Positions 1 through 11,200 of a stretch of DNA of 64,000 nucleotides are shown here, in pieces (the stretch's first letter is position 1; the number at the start of each line of letters is the position of its first letter). The DNA lies in contig JTDE01001011.1 in assembly GCA_014338405.1 (NCBI GenBank), forward strand, positions 114,674 to 178,673, written 5' to 3'. Position numbers and translations under genes: made by a program. Origin of the DNA: Paragonimus skrjabini miyazakii (lineage: Eukaryota; Platyhelminthes; Trematoda; Plagiorchiida; Troglotrematidae). The notes beneath the pieces were generated by a model that searched no databases, was not told the DNA's origin, and worked only from the letters and a program-made list of their open reading frames with translations.

Positions 1-3000
1 AACAGAGCAACCTACCATCTTTTTTGTTACTATTGTAGCATCTGTGTCCACAATGTAGCAGACCTTCGATGGATATCGATCAATTAGTCAGTTATTACTT
101 CTTATTCGATATTTTTTGTGCACACGATTTATTACATTCCTTATGGTTCTAATCCTTAACGGTGTGACCCCCTGAGGTCAATTTCCTACTTCCACTCAAT
201 AGAGTAATAGTCTACTCCTGGACTGAATCAGCATAACTATGTTAATAGATCCTTTGAACCACCCGTTCTAGAGTGACCACAAACGTATTGTTTCACCCCA
301 CTTTGGGAAGTGGAAGTGTGATTTATCAGCGTATCTTCTAAACTTCATTTGATTAACAGGTTTTTAACTTTTGACGACAAATATACAGAGAAGGATGTCA
401 CTGTGTTAGGTCCAATAGATTGATGAAGTCAATATGCCGGGTCAGCCAAGAGGTAGTGGATGACCCGGTATTCATTGACTGTCGCGTACATTATAGCTAA
501 AAGGGTGACCATAACAAAGTTGTTATTCATTTATTCTCGATAAGACATTGTTGAGCCAATGCACGTGTTTAAAGATGGGACAACTTTGAGCGACGATGAT
601 ACAATTTACATACATAGGCTATCCGCTAGTCCTTAAACCATTCCGTCCAATTTGTTTAGAGGGTCAAACACTGTCTAGGCAAACACTGCCTCACTGTTCA
701 CAGATTCGCTAATCGGCAAACGGCTGCCGTTGTAACATTTGGTTATACCAGATGATGGACTGACTCATTTAAATTTTCTTTTCTGCTGTCCAATCATAAT
801 CGTTTCCTCTTCAATCTATTACCGTACACGATAACTTTAAGATTACTGGTTATCTGAACAGCAACCTGCTATATCTATTCGGCTCTTCCATCTAATCACT
901 TCTGCTAAGTATATCTGGTAACTACCTCGGTAATAACACACTGACATGTGGTCCATCACACTGTCTGTTGCTAGACTACAGGTTGTATTCTACTGCAGTC
1001 ACAAATGCAATTTCGTCACTATCAGTGGAACAACAGTATGGGAGTTAATAGTATTTGTACTTTGTATGAACGATCAAAACCGTATGTGTTGTGATCACTG
1101 AGATCCAACTTCTGCAATCAAGCTCATGTCCTGATCCATCTACCATCAACGGGCCTGTATAGAACATTACCTCAATATACGCGTGGTTAGAGACTGGGAC
1201 TAATCAGCAAAATTAAGCTACCGAACCCAACAACTATTTCCATGTTAGTTCTCCCGTTTTTATGTGCATTCAAGTCGTACGAGTAGTAGGGCAGAAAATT
1301 CACAAAACCTCAAGTCTTTTCGATAAATCTGTGTGCTGCACGATTTATTAGACTACTGAGAAATAGACCCAGATTTTGTCATTCAGTTGTACGCCTTTTC
1401 TGTCTATCTGATTAGGAGAAGGAAGAAATGATTGGACGTAAAATTTCCCGTCAGCCAGCATCATTATTCCAAGTGGCGTTACATCAAAGTATTAGATGAT
1501 TTCCATTTTTCATCTGACCGCGAATAATTAACAAAGTGAAACAGTAGTAAGAACTCCATCTTTCCAGTGTTGAGGTCTACACTTGGGCATCATCACAATT
1601 AGCTTCATTCTCGATCGATTGTCAGTTTAACACTAACTGGCTAATAAACCAAAAACTATATTCATCATTGCATGGGTTGGGCTTTTGAACGAGGAAAGTA
1701 ATAGTAACCTTTCTACAGCTCGCTGCAGTGCACTGCGATGTATTATGTAAGGTTTAAGACTGTTAACTTCATGACGCCCTGATACATGACAGATCTGGGA
1801 AGCAGCGTTTGTTTCCAGTAAGTTTATTGTGACGTATAATGCAGAATATAGCTAGCTAGATGTTGGTCATTATATTTTGTGTGAACATTGTGGGCAGTGA
1901 TCACACAACTGGCTGAGCTGCAATGGTTTGCTACTAACAGCCATATCTGGGTTGAACATGGGGGAAAATACTTCGTTTTCTAATGTTGAATTCTCATTGT
2001 ATCATTTACCGCTTGCCACTTTAATCGATACTAGTGAGTGACAATAGGAATAATTGTTAGACGATTGTCATCGCTTTATTCTCTCTGATCAAACATGATT
2101 AAAAGTATTCACACCGTATTAAATTGTTCCTGGCGATTTAGGGTAATTCACTGAGAAATGCGTATTCGACAACTGCATTAACGCTTACTCATACGTTCGG
2201 ATTAATGGGAGTATCTTTTAAATCCAAAAAAACGTCAGAAAAGGCGATTGAAAAGATCGGAATTCATACGGTACTGTTTAATAAAATTATCATGAAGGTA
2301 TTATCTCACCTTGAGTGTGAATCAACCGAGTACACAAATTATCCAGCAAAAGTTCAAAATGGGGCAACTAAGCACGTGTTCACAAACAGCCACCAGTCAA
2401 CGGGAAATGATCTCATTAAATCAATCGGATACGGATGAAAATGAGAACGTGTCAAACAATATCAAGGATGAAGTTTTAACAGATAGACAATGATAGTCAT
2501 AAAAAGGAGGAAAGTATACATTTTATGTGCAGTTATGATACAAAATTTGCCATGATCGTTTACTGCACACAGCAGAGACAACTAAATGCAGATTTTGGAT
2601 CGGCTTTCTACAAACAAACCATAAATACCTCAACGGATTCATCGTTCTGCATCATACCAGACAAAAGACGACAAACGTGCCAGAGGAACTTCAGCAGATC
2701 CAACACACTGTTTATCATCACTGTAAAAGGTTTATGACACGAACGAACAATACGCATGGATAAAAAAATGAATTTGAAGCTCTAACACGTCTTCCAACTA
2801 GTATAGGTCGATTTGAAAAATATCAACAGCTTAATGTTAGATGTTTCTTGGTATAGCGTTTACGTCAAGCACTACTATTACAGTACTCGAAGCTCTGCTA
2901 AGGTTATTTAGTAAACCAAAATCTGAAAGTGTCTAAACAGTTTTACAAAATGACAATCGAGCATGTATGAGTAGCAAAGATCGAAAGCCGCATTAGCTAA

Positions 3001-3690
3001 TAAGTCGAAATGTTCGAAACAGAGATCAATCAAAAACAGTTAGTATTGAGGAAAGTGAAAAAGAGGTGAAGGGGGGAGAGTTGATCGCACCTATAACTTC
3101 TCCAGATTTCAAAAGTAATATAAGTCTGTTTTTCATTGGCTTTTTCAAGCTGTTTGCTCGTCATAGCTTCAAGCAACGCAAGTGTGGTGATCAAAGGAAT
3201 TATCATTGCAGAAGACATCAGCACTCAGCTACTGGCACTTTTCAGATTTACAGAAGTAAACCATCGCATGGAAACGGTTTTTCCTGTGATAACTTTGGTC
3301 TGCTTCTCTGATCCAAACTGCAGTGAAATCGGTTAAACCTACCAATCGAATTCATCCGCACAAATCGAATAAAGAGGCAGACAACTTCGGATCAACAGTT
3401 TCGAAAATGTTAAGCTTTTGAAACAGGAATGGTTGTACAGAAACTAAACTACCTTGCATTCAACCATCATATTGTTAAATAATTGCTGTGGCTATTCGTT
3501 AAGCACCAGTTTTTCTGATTATTTCAGCTGCACACATTCGAAAGGATATACCAAAAAATAAGGGATGAGGTGTTTACATGCAAATATTTCGATTGAACAA
3601 TCATCATTTAGTTCAACGAACAGCTCACTCACATTACTGATTAATCAAAACCGACAGTTGTTTGGAAAGGAAAAGTCAGGATACATAGAC
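1..3690. other. Gene-free AT-rich sequence
   Basis: I see no supported gene here. All open frames are under about 80 codons and overlap each other on both strands, as expected by chance at this base composition. No RT, transposase, tRNA-like or simple-repeat signal was recognised. It could be intron or intergenic DNA. Confidence 0.6.
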
Positions 3691-4069
3691 CATTAAGTTG
3701 TTGAACATGTATGTTTAGCTAAACTGATTAGTTATTGTCGGTAGTAGAATGAGCATGCAATCGCTGTAAGTTAACCCCCCGACAGGGACCGGAAAGATCA
3801 AACCGGACCCTACAGGAAATGCAGAGGGAAAAGTAGACAGGGCAGTAAAAAAACAGTCAATTTGTCTGACTGTTTTTATGGTAGTGCTAGGTTCACCATC
3901 ACCACCTTCGTCTAAAGGATGTGATTTGAGCAGTTTTGCCCCACAAGCAAACAATACGATGCATCAATCTAGAAAACAATTTGGAAAGGTGAGTATGTAG
4001 AGTGTTAAAACAGTAGTACCCGTGAATAACTTCGAAAATCACTGGAACCATTGTATCAATCTTCTGTGT

Positions 4070-4255
4070 GCATCCACAAAGATCAGTATGCGCTTCGGTG
4101 GTCGTCGTCATCGCCCGGAGGTCCAAATAACTCAGGTGCTGGAGCGGAGACAATCCGAGTAATGGTTTGTCGTCAACCGTGACGACTGCAGACATGGCTG
4201 AAACGCCGAGAGTAATCGACCGATTGCCGTCCCCAAGTGTGAACAGATAATGTAT
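4070..4255. repeat. Dispersed repeat, copy 1
   Basis: This segment resembles 30,285-30,475 at roughly 70% by eye. The shared order of blocks is CTTCGGT-GTCGTCGTC, then ATCCGAGTAA-GGTTTG, then GTAATCG...CG..TGC.GTCCCC. The minus strand is open through part of it (3,899-4,195), and the minus frame of the second copy gives similar peptide fragments around 'LLLG-SP', so the family may once have been coding. I do not recognise the protein. The similarity is seen directly; the family identity is unknown. Confidence 0.45.
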
Positions 4256-4383
4256 GTGATGGGTGGCAGGCCATTACAAGACAACTCTGAATTTGGGCTT
4301 GATTCAGAAAAGAAACACCGCTCCCGGCGAGTGGTATACGGCTCTTTCGGTTACTGTAGTAAAAGAGCAGCAGGACTGGGGAC

Positions 4384-4580
4384 ATACTATAGTACTCTGG
4401 CTAGTCGGGATAGGGGGTGGACATAAGAGTAGCTGACTGAATATAAAGGTGTGTCATCTGGTAGCGTATAGTGAAACAGTCAGTCAGTTCACAATAAAAG
4501 CCGACTGCTGGAGGAACACCATCTATCCGCTACGTTTCACCAATATTTTCTGACAGGTGTCTGCTGAAGAATCGAACAAA
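4384..4580 (+). repeat. LTR-like fragment (weak)
   Basis: A TATA-like AATATAAAGG at about 4,440 is followed some 50 bases later by an AATAAA signal at about 4,492. Next comes CATCTATCCGCTACGTTTCA at about 4,522. A second copy of that last block (one mismatch, CTTCG for CTACG) lies at about 5,228-5,247, and both are followed by a similar GTNTNCGCTGAA stretch. This order would fit the R/U5 part of an LTR followed by an element leader. No gag or pol is recognisable next to it, so this is inference. Confidence 0.25.
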
Positions 4581-4599
4581 CCACCAGTTCTAATTCGTT

Positions 4600-6080
4600 T
4601 CAACCTTTTCATATTATTCTTTCCGTCAGTCTGTTTTGCAACGATTTTCTGAACCGCGCTACACTCCCAATACATTTACAGGTTCTCATTGTTCTAACTG
4701 ACATTGAATTCCACTCCAAGAACGCATAACTCTTTTATATTTATGCTGCGCAAAACCTCGAACCTAAGCTCATACATAATTGACGAACTCAGTCTGAATT
4801 AAAATATTTGTTGGTGTTTGCCTCTCGCTACCGGCCGACCACGTGATCAAGGATGAGTGGCACTTATTCATCCATCTATCATTTCTCATTTACTCCTACA
4901 TATAATCTTCTTTCGTTTGTACCAAGGTTCACCAGATGTCGACTAATTCGGTAATGGTATACGAGCAAGACAACCGATCCACTTAAAGGCAAATTCTCAT
5001 CGGTCAAATTTTTATTCAATTTTTCATAAAATTTGAACCTCTGGTAGCTGGCAAGCCTTCAATCAAGAAAACTTGCTATGTGAGTTTGACCAACCTCAAT
5101 CACTTGCATTCCAGTACTATGGTTTATCGAAACAGTTGATGAAATGAATATGATAATATGCCAACTGGTATATTATGCTGAACCAATCTAACAGAGCATA
5201 ACACGAACTAATTACTGGATTCACAACATCTATCCGCTTCGTTTCACAAAAATAGTATTCGGGGTATTCGCTGAAAAGTTGGACTCAACACCAACTTTAA
5301 TAAATCTAAGCTTGTTCCATACTGTTCTGCTCACTGCTTTGTTCCATGATGGTTTTGTGTAAAACGCTACAGGTCTAACAGATGTATAAGATGTCGTTGT
5401 CCCAAATCCTCTATGCCCATAATCTAGTAAACCTGAGCTGCTGTGACTTTGGACATTGTTTTCATCACACTTCTAGCCTTTTTATGCTAATCTTCCAGAC
5501 GCTAATTGTACCACTCACGTTGAGAAAACATGTCTGAAAAATTGCTCGCGGGTATGAAACCATATCTTTGTTGCATCAGTTTCTTCATTCTCTGTTTCAC
5601 CACACTACATCCACAGGCTTCCTTTGAGACATTATAAACTTACCCCGGAACAATCGAAAATGATATCGTAACATCTTAAAGTAGACGAGATATTGTTTGT
5701 TATGATTTCTAATGGAAATCTTCACCGCTAGATCACTCGTTTCGCTAGCTTTCAGGACAAGAAGTTTTGTTCTACATGTTTAGGTAAATGTTTGTTTCTT
5801 TAAATACCGTTAAATCTTAAGTAAATTTTTAGTCAACTGATATGGTTTTTATTGAAGGTCGTTTAAATGGAATCAATATTTTCCCTAAAACTTCGTTATT
5901 TGGTGTAGGGCTGGACGGCTAACTGGACGCTCTGTAGCTTTCTGAACACTCATTCTACACTTCACCTATGTAAGTTTTTTTTTTTTTTGATGTGGTCAAA
6001 GCAATATATTTTATTGTCGAACGAACACTTTCTAGATCTTCATTTGAAATTTTGAAATACCATCATTACACATGTTTTTT
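4600..6080. other. No gene recognised
   Basis: Apart from the short repeat block at about 5,225-5,285 (see the LTR-like fragment) and a run of thymines at about 5,978-5,990, I see nothing supported. No frame reaches 60 codons in this stretch. Confidence 0.55.
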
Positions 6081-6160
6081 CAAAAACAAGCTGTCAGTTT
6101 TAGAAATTTGAAACGCTGGGTTCCCTTTATTAACTTCATCAACGCAGTAAGAAGACATTT

Positions 6161-6204
6161 GTTGCGATATGTTAACATTTCGTTTACTCTCATCAGTCGC
6201 GAAC
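6161..6204 (-). ncRNA. Hammerhead ribozyme, PLE copy A
   Basis: On the minus strand the order is: GCGA (helix I, 6,197-6,200), CTGATGA (6,190-6,196), a short helix II region GAGTAAAC, GAAA (6,178-6,181), the palindrome TGTTAACA (6,170-6,177) as helix III, then T and A before the predicted cleavage point, and TCGC (6,164-6,167) closing helix I. GTT/AAC pairs extend helix I beyond a one-base bulge. All conserved core positions are present. Helix II has only one canonical pair, so activity may be weak. It begins about 85 nt after the element's TGA stop. Confidence 0.8.
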
Positions 6205-6364
6205 GTAAAACATACGAGTTATATATGTCACACAAACAGAGATAGATAGGGTACGGATACGCATACAGCCACACCACATATTGTGTCCTCACCACCACGG
6301 CAACCCTATGGGTTGTTTCAACCACTTTTATGCACATAGCGCCGGCTGGTGAGTTCTAATCAAC

Positions 6365-6667
6365 ATGGCTACATCAGAGAACATCACCCAGCATGGATCG
6401 GGACAGGTGAGAGAAAATCAATCACGAGCAATTGTAGGTCATCTGGCAGACAACGATCATCAGGTCAACATAGATCGATCGTTCACTGTTATCTACAGGG
6501 TCCCACTGAACAGGTCAAAACTTGTTCGCCAGCGAATGTTGGCCACTGCCGAGGCAATCGCCATTCGATTACGTAATCCAACCTTGTGTGGACAGAAAAA
6601 CTTTGTTCAATCACTCCAATTGCCTTGGCCATTAGCTGACTCACCCGATCGATATGTGGGCAGTTAA
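6365..6667 (+). pseudogene. PLE GIY-YIG C-terminal tail (copy B)
   Basis: The 100-codon open frame contains SRAIVGHLADNDHQVNIDRS, FTVIYRVPLNRSKLVRQRML, ATAEAIAIRLRNPTLCGQK and a final LQLPW before the stop at 6,665-6,667. It aligns by eye with the tails of copy C (PASAIARHLVITGHQVDPPR) and copy E (SAVVARLIDSAHRIDPTQAF), which all share the pattern A-x2-HL-x3-GH-x-VDP-x-RSF. This is the C-terminal half of the PLE endonuclease region. The catalytic N-terminal GIY-YIG part is absent, so no active protein is expected. The start codon lies in copy A sequence and is accidental. Confidence 0.8.
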
Positions 6668-6850
6668 CATCCAATCGGCGTCCAAAAAACAAAATTGAGA
6701 TGGTGTAAATTTTGGACCAATACCAAGTTTCGCATGTAATCGTTTTTGGTTTTATTTTCCTTTATAAGTGTAACAGCCTGATGAGATTTTATCGAAAACA
6801 TATGTTTGCTACACTCCGTGTTCTATGACTCAATGGGAATTTTCGAAATA
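6373..6850 (+). mobile_element. Penelope-like element copy B, 3' end nested in copy A
   Basis: This is a 5'-truncated PLE 3' end on the plus strand, inserted into copy A in the opposite orientation. The left junction falls just after ATGGCTAC (6,365-6,372). The right end is an AATAAAAAA run at about 6,847-6,855, consistent with a polyadenylated or A-rich 3' end. It encodes the GIY-YIG C-terminal tail, then about 100 nt of 3' sequence with its own hammerhead. Its ribozyme and tail sequence differ from those of A, so it belongs to a different PLE family. Because the ATG comes from host-element sequence, the frame from 6,365 is a fusion. Confidence 0.75.
6767..6815 (+). ncRNA. Hammerhead ribozyme, PLE copy B
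   Basis: The order is: AGTGT (6,767-6,771) pairing with ACACT (6,811-6,815); a three-base bulge AAC; AGC (6,775-6,777) pairing with GCT (6,808-6,810); CTGATGA (6,778-6,784); helix II GAT-TTT-ATC (6,785-6,793) with three perfect pairs; GAAA (6,794-6,797); palindrome ACATATGT (6,798-6,805) as helix III; then T, T and the predicted cleavage point before G6808. Every core nucleotide is canonical and all three helices close. The cleavage triplet UUU satisfies NUH but is not the preferred one. It begins 100 nt after the stop codon. This is the most complete hammerhead fold in the window. Confidence 0.88.
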
Positions 6851-6975
6851 AAAAAGGCTAATAGCTCAGGGTTCTTTTGATGTAACAATATTCTGAATGA
6901 TCTAGGTGGGTCAACCTGGTGACCTGTTATCATCAGGTGTCTGGCAATCGCTGATGCAGGGCTTCGAGTAACTGA

Positions 6976-7917
6976 TCCACCGGTTTCAGATTGTTGTCAT
7001 GAGTTGTTTGAACCAATTCGCTGAGATAGCTGTCAGTCTGTTCTGCCCATGTAAGCGTCACAGCAACTGCAAGTGAACTGATAAACAACGTGAGAGACAG
7101 AATGGCCAGACAGACTTCGTTCGCGATTGTGTAGAACGGGTCCTTTGATGGTTTGAATCAAGCATAATTGGGCAGCTGCGTACCTACGGGATAGGGCATA
7201 TTGCAATTTGTGTTTTATGTCATTTGCCAGATGATCACCTTAGAATTCCAAAAATAAGAATATATCTTTCTTTCGGACTGTTTGCATTGGCTCATTGCAG
7301 TTGTTCATTCTGCTATGAATGTCAGTGAACTTTTCAGGATGTCCGTTAGCCACCAAAGTGTTCCTCAGCATTTCTTGTTCTATCTGCAACTTATCGGGGG
7401 TGCAAATATGTCTTGTCCTATGAAATAGGGTTTTGACCAAACCCCGCTTGTATGCTATCGCAGCAAAGCTGGAGAACTGCAGATATTGTCCGCCTCATGT
7501 TGTCTTGCGATTGACCGATCGTTGCAATGTTCCATCCCTACGCCTAGTGATGAGCACATCTAAGAATGCTAAACTACCGTTTGATTCACTTTCGTCAGAC
7601 AAGGATAGGTTTGGATGAATAGAGTTAAGAAGATTAAAAAATAAACCAAAATGGGCAGTGTCCGTAAAAATCAAAATATCATCAACATACCGTCTGTACA
7701 ATAAGGCTTTGACAATATTATGTGAGACCTACCGTTCAATCACTCCCAGAAGATGTTGGCTAATGTTGGGCTTAACGGACTTCTCCATCTACTTGTCCAT
7801 AAGAAAGTCCTTCAAAATTGAACCTGACATTTTCTGTACACAATAAAATGAGATCCTTGAGATACTCAAGTGGAATACCTATATAACAGTTATGGCTGGA
7901 AATAAAATCACATAAAT
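6976..7917 (-). pseudogene. PLE reverse transcriptase / GIY-YIG fragment (copy A)
   Basis: Reading leftward, the visible parts in order are: LICDFISSHN and YLKDLILLCTENVRF (before motif B); a degraded QVDG (motif B, normally QIDGVAMGSP); RRYVDDILIFTD (motif C with the catalytic Asp pair, about 7,665-7,700); AFLDVLITRR; and the thumb segment YLQFSSFAAIAYKRGLVKT. One frame is shared from 7,701 to 7,240, broken by a TGA at 7,495-7,497 (the Trp codon of the usual ATWS motif), and it ends at 7,240. Further frames give SVSHVVYQFTCSC at about 7,060-7,100, the start of a GIY-YIG module. At least two stops and two frameshifts make it a dead copy. The RT family assignment is strong; exact breakpoints are approximate. 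Confidence 0.85.
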
Positions 7918-7922
7918 CAGTT

Positions 7923-8126
7923 ACTCGAAGCCCTGCATCAGCGATTGCCAGACACCTCGTGATAACAGGTCACCAGGTTGACCCACCTAGATCATTCAAA
8001 ATATTGTTACATCAAAAGAACCCAAAGCTATTGGCCTTTAGCGTAGCCATGTTGATTAGAACTGACCAGCCGACGCTATGTGCACAAAAGTGGTTGAAAC
8101 AACCCATAGGGTTGCCGTGGTGGTGA
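7923..8126 (+). pseudogene. PLE GIY-YIG C-terminal tail (copy C), open to its stop
   Basis: The frame from 7,923 reads TRSPASAIARHLVITGHQVD, then SFKILLHQKNPKLLAFSVAM, TDQPTLCAQKW and GLPWW before TGA at 8,124-8,126. It has no internal stop. The matching stretch in copy A has CAA changed to TAA (ALCA-stop-KW), so C preserves the more ancestral reading. There is no start codon and the endonuclease N-terminus is lost, so this is a 5'-truncated fragment. Ending on a Trp directly before the stop is shared with copy D (HLSW) and resembles copy B (LPW). Confidence 0.8.
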
Positions 8127-8210
8127 GGACACAATATGTGGTATGACTGTATGCGTGTCCGTACCCTATCTATCTCTGTTTGTGTGACATATATAACTCG
8201 CATGTTTTAC

Positions 8211-8254
8211 GTTCGCGACTGATGAGAGTAAACGAAATGTTAACATATCGCAAC
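8211..8254 (+). ncRNA. Hammerhead ribozyme, PLE copy C
   Basis: Helix I is GCGA (8,215-8,218) with TCGC (8,248-8,251), extended by GTT (8,211-8,213) with AAC (8,252-8,254) across a bulged C. CTGATGA is at 8,219-8,225. Helix II GAGTAAAC (8,226-8,233) has one G-C pair. GAAA is at 8,234-8,237, the palindrome TGTTAACA at 8,238-8,245, and the predicted cleavage follows A8247. It is the mirror copy of the minus-strand ribozyme at 6,161-6,204, so the composite carries a ribozyme near each outer end, both in outward orientation. Confidence 0.8.
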
Positions 8255-8282
8255 AAATGTCTTCTTGCTGCATTGATGGACT

Positions 8283-11200
8283 TTTAGAAATCCCATTCTT
8301 TCCGTTCTTTTATCGCCCGTATCTCGTTCACTTCGAAATGAAGCACAACATTTCACTATGATCAATGGAAATGAATGTGACTGCCGTGTAATCAGCTATG
8401 AGGTCTGATTTGACGTAAGCTGATGAGAATGCATTCTTAACATAATGAAGCGATTTTCAGAGTTTTTTTTGCACAAGCGTACTTCATATAAAAATTTCTC
8501 TGTCATCTTTGTGATTGTGAAAATTAATTTGACTAACGTCATGATCATATGTCCAGTTTTTAAATGATATCTCTTATAGAAACGTCAGAAAACGTGTTGG
8601 TTTTGTGACCGAAATTTTAAGGAAGAATGGGTGAAGGTACCGCGAGGACATGTTTGAAATTCATTTTGTTGGGGTATCTGTAACAAAAATACAACATTTT
8701 GCGGATGATTAACTATGAGCCGACAAATTGAAGTTGTCCCATGAAACAGGTTCTATAACACACATGCGCACATCAAGGAAGATGCAACAGTAATGATAAA
8801 CAGTTTCAGCTGTTAACGTGGTTATTCACGAAAGCTCGTTTTGGCATGATCCATAATGTTTATGTGATCACTTTCACCGCCGTTCTCCCTTCATACTGAT
8901 AGTGCAGTGAAGATGAGCGATCGTAATATACTACTCATACCACTGCTATTCAGTTGTAGGGTCGGAGCAAATATTTTGACATCGTACAAGCCGCAGGAAA
9001 AATGCAGGAAGGAAAATCGAGGTGCAGCATAGCCCATAATGGTCTCTGCTACTTAAAGGAACTGTGCATTGACGTCTGCGGCAGCCGGGACGGTCTGGGG
9101 CCGAATACCGCGTGCAAATGAGTGGTTTTGTTTCTAGTCTTGTTTAAACGATTCACCCATGTATTGCTTTGTCGAATAAACAACCCTCGTGCCGTCCGCG
9201 TTCTTGGATCACAACAATAGTACGTTCTTCCGGATCACGTAGTTTTAAGTGACCTGGCCTGCATATCAGTTTACTTCTGTGCAGTAATCTAATACCAAGA
9301 TCTCCTGATAATTTGTAAGATATCCGCACAAAATTTTGTACGAATGAAGTCAAACAGTTTGAGCATCATGTTTAACATGTTATTGATAAATGAATTGCGT
9401 TGTTAGCGTGATTTCGATTACAACACTCCTGAGGAAGGCCACCTGTGATAGTTTAAACATAGAGTATTACAACTTGCTCATAACGTTGTGTTATTCTCAA
9501 TCCATTTATCAATCTCCTGATCATTCTATGCAGAGGGTTGCCAACAGATCGGATTTATATAACGGTTTATAAGCTGAGTATTCCTGTTTGTTTAACTATA
9601 CTGCCAACACTACATTAATTCCTTTGTGCATATTTTCTATTCACAGATTTGGACGAGGTTACTGCCTGCATAAATCACACAGTCTATAAATGCGATGCAA
9701 TGTAAAGTAGAATTGAGGTGACGTTTTCATTATGAATGGTGCGTTTTGTTATGTGTTGAACACGACATAAAATTTGAAGTTGTTACAAGTTCAGTGAAGT
9801 ATTTCTTTTTTCACGAAAAATTGTTACACAGCTGCCTTTGAGTGACAGCCTCATTTTTCTACAGGCAGTATCCGATTTCCATCACGATTACACCGGGAGA
9901 TTGATATAGATGGTATAGGGTACCTTCACACAGGGGTCACTATTGCTATTTACGAAATTGCATCAGTTGAATAGAATTTCACTGGAAAAATGTCACTCAG
10001 AGTAAAACGTCGTTCAAAAACCATCTTTTTATTACTAACACTGGACACACAAAATAGAATGAGAAATGAGTAAATAGTAAGTGAATATTCTAGTCCAAAT
10101 TATTAAAAAAATTCTATTGATTCACCAAAGGTTTTCCTCTATTTGATAGTCGCTTGTTTATACCTGGGGCTCAATTGTTCATCAGCGATATATAGAGAAT
10201 TATGACTGGCGCCGGTTGACACAAGTCCAATCCCATCATCATACTTTTCAAAAGAACCTAACTGAAAAGTTTATGGGAATGTGACAGGTGCGACTATTTT
10301 TGTGTGATGCTCAAATCATATCAGCCGAATCCTCCACTACTTACCAGAAATTCGATACTTTTAAAACGTGATTGATTAATTTGCATTTGCCATTTCCTCT
10401 GATGAATTTGAAATAAGAGAGTAGGGCACATAAATTTCTGCAGCCGTAGTCTGCTAGGTTGCACAGGCTTTGATCAATAAGTATGCATTAATCAGAATGA
10501 GCGCAAATCTTAATGAGCCGTTGAAGTGCTCCGTGAACGGAGCCAGGAAACGCAGTTGAACAGGTCGAAACTAGTTCGGACCGAGTAGAGGCAAACCGTC
10601 ACGTAATAAGTTTGGACAAACGATGAATCGAATATGCTCACGATGAATAGAATATGCAGAATAGAATATGTAGAAGGATACAAAAACAGCACGATGTCAG
10701 TTTGATCACCTGGGGCGCACTGTATGATGAAGTGTGGAAGTTCCTTTTATAAAGTCGGGTTGGACTAGTTTCTAGCAATTTGTGACATACGATTTTTATA
10801 ACACGAGCAACGAAGCCACTGGACTGTCAGTTTTTATAAACAAAACAAAACGGATTACAGTGTAAGAAGAAGAAATTACTCACGCCGCTTACAAATAATG
10901 GAACATAGGTGCAACCTCCCCCTTGGTCAAGCACAAAGCATTTTGTTCTGGGCGACAGTTAACAGAAAAAAGTAAACATGCTCACGTAGAGTGAGCAACC
11001 GACGTAGTGGTGTTACAATTGAGATCAGCCTATTGATTGCCTGTAGATTTCGAATGAATTTCGAACGTTGGAAATACAGAGTGTTGTCGAGTGACTGAAC
11101 AGTCTAAACCTATTATCATTTATACAAATGAGGCTGCAAAAAAGACACAAATCAGTCTTAAGTTTAGCTGAGTGAGTAGCTCCATCACACCGACTATCCG

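Larger units (their letters stand above)
6090..7917 (-). mobile_element. Penelope-like element copy A, 5'-truncated
   Basis: A PLE reads leftward from about 7,917. It retains the later RT motifs and an RT-thumb to GIY-YIG region, then the GIY-YIG C-terminal tail, a TGA stop (6,289-6,291), a hammerhead ribozyme (about 6,161-6,204) and an AATAAA signal (6,126-6,131, minus). The N-terminal region and RT motif A are missing, so it is 5'-truncated. It is interrupted by the 3' end of another PLE (about 6,373-6,850), which splits the GIY-YIG tail. The segments 6,853-6,977 and 6,133-6,372 are together the reverse complement of the continuous stretch 7,918-8,280, which proves the interruption. PLEs are retroelements with a telomerase-related RT and a GIY-YIG endonuclease. 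Confidence 0.85.
7918..8282 (+). mobile_element. Penelope-like element copy C, 3' end head-to-head with A
   Basis: This plus-strand PLE 3' end is the reverse complement of copy A's own 3' end and is joined directly to A's truncated 5' side at about 7,918. It contains an intact tail frame (7,923-8,126), then about 85 nt to a hammerhead, then ends near 8,282. Identity to the A arm is high (about 90-95% by eye), so both come from the same subfamily. Inverted terminal copies of this kind are known for Penelope-type elements. The A/C pair therefore forms one unit with inverted ends. Confidence 0.82.

Noticed and set aside
10398..10420. CTGATGA-ATTT-GAAA on the plus strand
   Set aside because: No C before GAAA, so helix II cannot form, and there is no palindrome or helix I.
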